A stretch of DNA of 32,471 nucleotides, from the NCBI GenBank assembly GCA_028345055.1, contig JAOMCO010000013.1:1-32471 (forward strand), given 5' to 3'. The stretch is from Candidatus Thioglobus sp. (GTDB lineage Bacteria; Pseudomonadota; Gammaproteobacteria; PS1; Pseudothioglobaceae). Positions 32,280 to 32,471 of this stretch are shown here, in pieces (position 1 is the first letter of the stretch; each line of letters starts with the position of its first letter). A program made the translations under genes and the position numbers. The notes beneath the pieces were generated by a model. The model worked only from the letters and a program-made list of their open reading frames with translations, searched no databases and was not told where the DNA came from.

Positions 32280-32471
32280 ATGATTTCACACAAAAATAAT
32301 ACTGGATTTAGTCTTTTTAGCCAAAAGGATAGCCCCCGTCTTCAGAAGCTTACAATACATGATGAAATAATTGATAAATTTATCAAATGTACAGAAAAGA
32401 TTGATGTTCAGTCAATTGAATATAAGCCATTTCTTCGTTTTTATATTGCCAACCGTCTCAACGAGCTTACA
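32280..32471 (+). CDS. csiD: csiD (glutarate 2-hydroxylase) 5' end, runs off the window
   Basis: Sixty-four codons from ATG 32280 are open to the window end. The reading NTGFSLFSQKDSPRLQKLT followed by VQSIEYKPFLRFYIANRL matches the N-terminus of CsiD as remembered from E. coli (SGFTL, SPRLLELT, ALEYKSFLRF). It is divergent from csiR with a promoter/operator between them, the expected native 5' end of the gene. The remaining part lies outside. A 3' part of csiD is found on the other strand at 30534-31178, and the two pieces do not overlap in content within the window. Confidence 0.82.
   Translation, partial: MISHKNNTGFSLFSQKDSPRLQKLTIHDEIIDKFIKCTEKIDVQSIEYKPFLRFYIANRLNELT

Noticed and set aside
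30534-32471. Insertion of a mobile element as the cause of the csiD break
   Set aside because: No transposase, terminal inverted repeats or target duplication is visible at the joint; the pieces present are all parts of ordinary chromosomal genes.

Overview
The window is AT-rich, densely packed, gammaproteobacterial-type DNA. Intergenic gaps are short, many genes overlap by 1-11 bases, and there are no rRNAs, tRNAs, insertion sequences or CRISPR arrays. The gene content (hemC, hemJ, fmt, argH, ftsY, hom/thrC, cysM, several ABC importers, diamine catabolism) suits a streamlined marine gammaproteobacterium such as the SUP05/Thioglobus (GSO) group. That assignment is an inference from gene types and base composition, not a database result.

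Layout. 1-4138 (+): the tail of a di/oligopeptide ABC importer (permease end, two ATPases) followed by a CocE/X-Pro-dipeptidyl-peptidase-like hydrolase. 4188-6502 (-): argH-fmt. 6719-7925 (+): hemC, which lacks any canonical start codon, then a pterin-carbinolamine dehydratase. 7922-9268 (-): ftsY with a duplicated N-terminal region. 9416-11580 (+): hemJ, an Asp/Asn-hydroxylase-like dioxygenase and a threonine aldolase. 11586-14240 (-): a polar amino-acid ABC importer. 14347-17653 (-): cysM, thrC, hom.

17778-29293 is a diamine (putrescine/agmatine) utilisation island. The minus arm is a PuuA/SpuB-type glutamine-synthetase homologue, the PotFGHI/SpuDEFGH-type importer and a GabD-type dehydrogenase. 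The divergent plus arm is a SpuC-type transaminase, a PuuB-type FAD oxidase, an agmatinase and a class I glutamine amidotransferase. Together they could import diamines, make them from agmatine, and carry them through gamma-glutamyl or direct transamination routes to succinate.

29285-32471 is a glutarate / L-2-hydroxyglutarate module: lhgO, csiD (glutarate hydroxylase) and its GntR regulator csiR. Here csiD is broken. Its 3' two thirds lie on the minus strand next to lhgO. Its 5' end starts on the plus strand at 32280, divergent from csiR, and runs off the window. At about 31175 the csiD 3' part is fused head-to-head to the 3' part of rppH, which lacks its Nudix box. A single inversion with breakpoints in csiD and rppH would explain every piece, and so would an inverted amplification/assembly chimera. 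This junction, with the well preserved csiR operator/promoter next to it, is the most notable structure in the window.
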